A DNA stretch of 5,391 nucleotides from Candidatus Hodarchaeota archaeon (GTDB lineage: Archaea; Asgardarchaeota; Heimdallarchaeia; Hodarchaeales; Hodarchaeaceae), in NCBI GenBank assembly GCA_016840305.1, contig JAEOSP010000694.1:1-5391 (forward strand), written 5' to 3'. Below the pieces are notes generated by a model. The model was not told where the DNA came from. It worked only from the letters and a program-made list of their open reading frames with translations, and made no database searches. Of the stretch, positions 4,324 to 5,391 are shown in pieces. The first letter of the stretch is position 1. The number at the start of each line of letters is the position of its first letter. Position numbers and translations under genes: made by a program.

Positions 4324-5244
4324 TTAGATAAACTTGTGGTTTCCTAGAGCGTCTTCTTCAACCAACTCAAGTTGTATTTGGTGCCATCGTGTATTAATTC
4401 GTCCCTGACGTCTGGCGATTTCAGCAGCCATCCAAATCCATTTTTGGGTTAAAACAATAATTCTTTCCACTCCCATGTATTCCAAAGGTGGGATACTTAG
4501 AATCTCATTCATAATAGAGTTCATAAGCTGTTCATCTATTTTGGATTCTTGCACAATTATCCATACTAATCCCCCTTGTTGATCTATACCAATTATGTCC
4601 ACTGTACCAGCTATTGGTGGTGGTACAATAACACTAGCATAAACACACCCTAAGGATTTGTAGTTCACTAATGCCCTAATAGTCAAATCACCTTTACGTT
4701 GACCTTGTGTTATTAATGAATTATGGATTGATTTAATGATGCTAGGTTTTTTAGAGTAAATCTCCCATAAAAGGGCCTTTTTCTCTCGTACCAGATCTTC
4801 AGATTCAATACGTAAATCAGAATGGAATAAAAGGTCAAGAATCTGAGGTGTTTCTAGCTGTTCATAATTAATCAAGTCTGTAACAAATTCTTTTGAGATT
4901 ATTGTCCGCTCTGATGAGAAAAACCATGTTTTCCTTAATTGATCGATAGATTGAACATTTGAAACCATCTGACGGAGTCCATATGCCAATCCTAGTTGCT
5001 GGGCTCTCTCAACTGTAATTTCAGCCATTGTACTATTACATTTTGGACATAAAAATTCTGAACTGTTTCTATCCCTTCCAAGAACATCCGTACATAGGTA
5101 TTTTTCCTGACAGTTCCTACAATAGTATATAGTATCCTGTCCTTCAGTGGAGACATCCTTTTCTCGTTTATGCTTGCACACGTGGCAAGGTCCGTCGCAT
5201 ACTACTTTAGATTCGTATTCTGAGGTTATTGCAGGATTTAACAT
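4324..5244 (-). CDS. Zinc-finger protein with possible PD-(D/E)xK nuclease-like C-terminus
   Basis: I do not recognise a named family for these 306 residues. The N-terminal 70 residues carry all but one of the protein's cysteines: C16, C20 and C23 (GPCHVC), C42 and C45 (CRNC), C51, and C66 and C69 (CPKC). Eight cysteines are enough for two zinc sites of zinc-ribbon type. A mostly helical middle (75-185) follows. The C-terminal part (about 200-297) reads strand-strand-helix-strand-helix-strand. D216 is in VDIIGID, then come VWIIVQESK (227-235), a helix, RIIVLTQ (261-267), helix WIWMAAEIARR and strand IQLELVEE. D216 with E233-x-K235 fits the PD-(D/E)xK core of restriction-endonuclease-like and Mrr-type proteins, but the D-to-E spacing is somewhat long, so catalysis is doubtful. 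A nucleic-acid role is the best guess. It has no clear Shine-Dalgarno site and is probably leaderless. Confidence 0.8.
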   Translation of the reverse strand: MLNPAITSEYESKVVCDGPCHVCKHKREKDVSTEGQDTIYYCRNCQEKYLCTDVLGRDRNSSEFLCPKCNSTMAEITVERAQQLGLAYGLRQMVSNVQSIDQLRKTWFFSSERTIISKEFVTDLINYEQLETPQILDLLFHSDLRIESEDLVREKKALLWEIYSKKPSIIKSIHNSLITQGQRKGDLTIRALVNYKSLGCVYASVIVPPPIAGTVDIIGIDQQGGLVWIIVQESKIDEQLMNSIMNEILSIPPLEYMGVERIIVLTQKWIWMAAEIARRQGRINTRWHQIQLELVEEDALGNHKFI

Positions 5245-5272
5245 TAATCTTCGATAAATTTTGGCTCAGTTT

Positions 5273-5287
5273 CTTATAAATTTTTTC
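5273..5287 (-). promoter_or_regulatory. BRE/TATA promoter of the zinc-finger gene, probably leaderless
   Basis: On the minus strand GAAAAAA is followed by TTTATAAG (5280 down to 5273). A start about 26 nt downstream falls near 5250, only about 6 nt before the ATG at 5244. The absence of GGTGA- or GAGGT-like sequence before that ATG agrees with a leaderless mRNA. Confidence 0.6.
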
Positions 5288-5364
5288 TGATCGAATTTCT
5301 TTTTTTTTCAGTACTAACGTAACTTCAACTATGGGAAAATCACCTTAATTTTAGCTACAAAAGA

Positions 5365-5373
5365 CTTATAAAT
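5365..5373 (+). promoter_or_regulatory. TATA-like element at the right edge
   Basis: CTTATAAAT at 5365-5373 follows a purine-rich CAAAAGA and would direct plus-strand transcription starting just beyond the window, for a gene divergent from the zinc-finger gene. Its core TTATAA is palindromic, so it could also read leftwards. No gene in the window confirms it. Confidence 0.3.
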
Positions 5374-5391
5374 GGTAATTCAGGGAATAAA

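Noticed and set aside
4222..4347. 41-codon plus-strand frame beginning MMLIASFC
   Set aside because: Its only ribosome-site-like sequence (GGTGT) is about 11 nt away, it has no clear promoter, and its end is antisense to the zinc-finger gene.
5358..5390. Minus-strand open end reading LFPELPFISLL then TAG
   Set aside because: It could be the tail of a gene outside the window, but 11 codons without overlap or other context are not evidence.
1..5391. Search for tRNA, rRNA, CRISPR array, insertion sequence or attachment site
   Set aside because: No regularly spaced repeats, transposase motifs, terminal inverted repeats or tRNA-like GTTCGA loops with matching stems were seen. This was by eye only, so a divergent small RNA could be missed.

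Overview
This AT-rich window most likely comes from an Asgard archaeon. Three things point there. It has an archaeal type II glyceraldehyde-3-phosphate dehydrogenase. It has a Rab/Ras-like small GTPase of strikingly eukaryotic type, and a two-domain Roadblock/LC7 protein. Its expression signals are archaeal: BRE/TATA elements, GGTGAT or GAGGT Shine-Dalgarno sites, GTG and TTG starts, and U-rich terminators. The assignment to Asgard rests on gene content read by eye, and the lineage within Asgard cannot be named from this sequence.

Layout. Positions 1-1476 (+) are the end of an operon: the last codons of an upstream gene, a small winged-helix protein whose GTG start overlaps that gene's stop, and, 3 nt further on, the GAPDH gene. 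A pyrimidine-rich terminator follows. Positions 1634-2359 (+) encode a tandem Roadblock/LC7 protein with its own promoter. Positions 2594-3289 (+) encode an unrecognised protein with TPR-like helices and a small C-terminal alpha/beta region. Positions 3290-3435 are a convergent intergenic stretch with T-tracts for both strands. Positions 3436-3996 (-) encode the Rab-like GTPase. A 327-nt gap (3997-4323) holds its promoter and a long leader with a nested hairpin. Positions 4324-5244 (-) encode an eight-cysteine zinc-binding protein with a possible nuclease-like C-terminal fold and a probably leaderless promoter. The last 147 nt hold that promoter and a second TATA-like element near the edge.

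How the genes may work together. The GAPDH operon is central carbon metabolism, possibly under its own winged-helix regulator. The Roadblock, helical-repeat and GTPase genes lie side by side. They contain the ingredients of a GTPase regulatory module, comparable in parts list to bacterial MglA/MglB or eukaryotic Rag/Ragulator systems. They are in separate transcription units, so the functional link is an inference from proximity and family knowledge. Nothing indicates a mobile element, a CRISPR array or an RNA gene.
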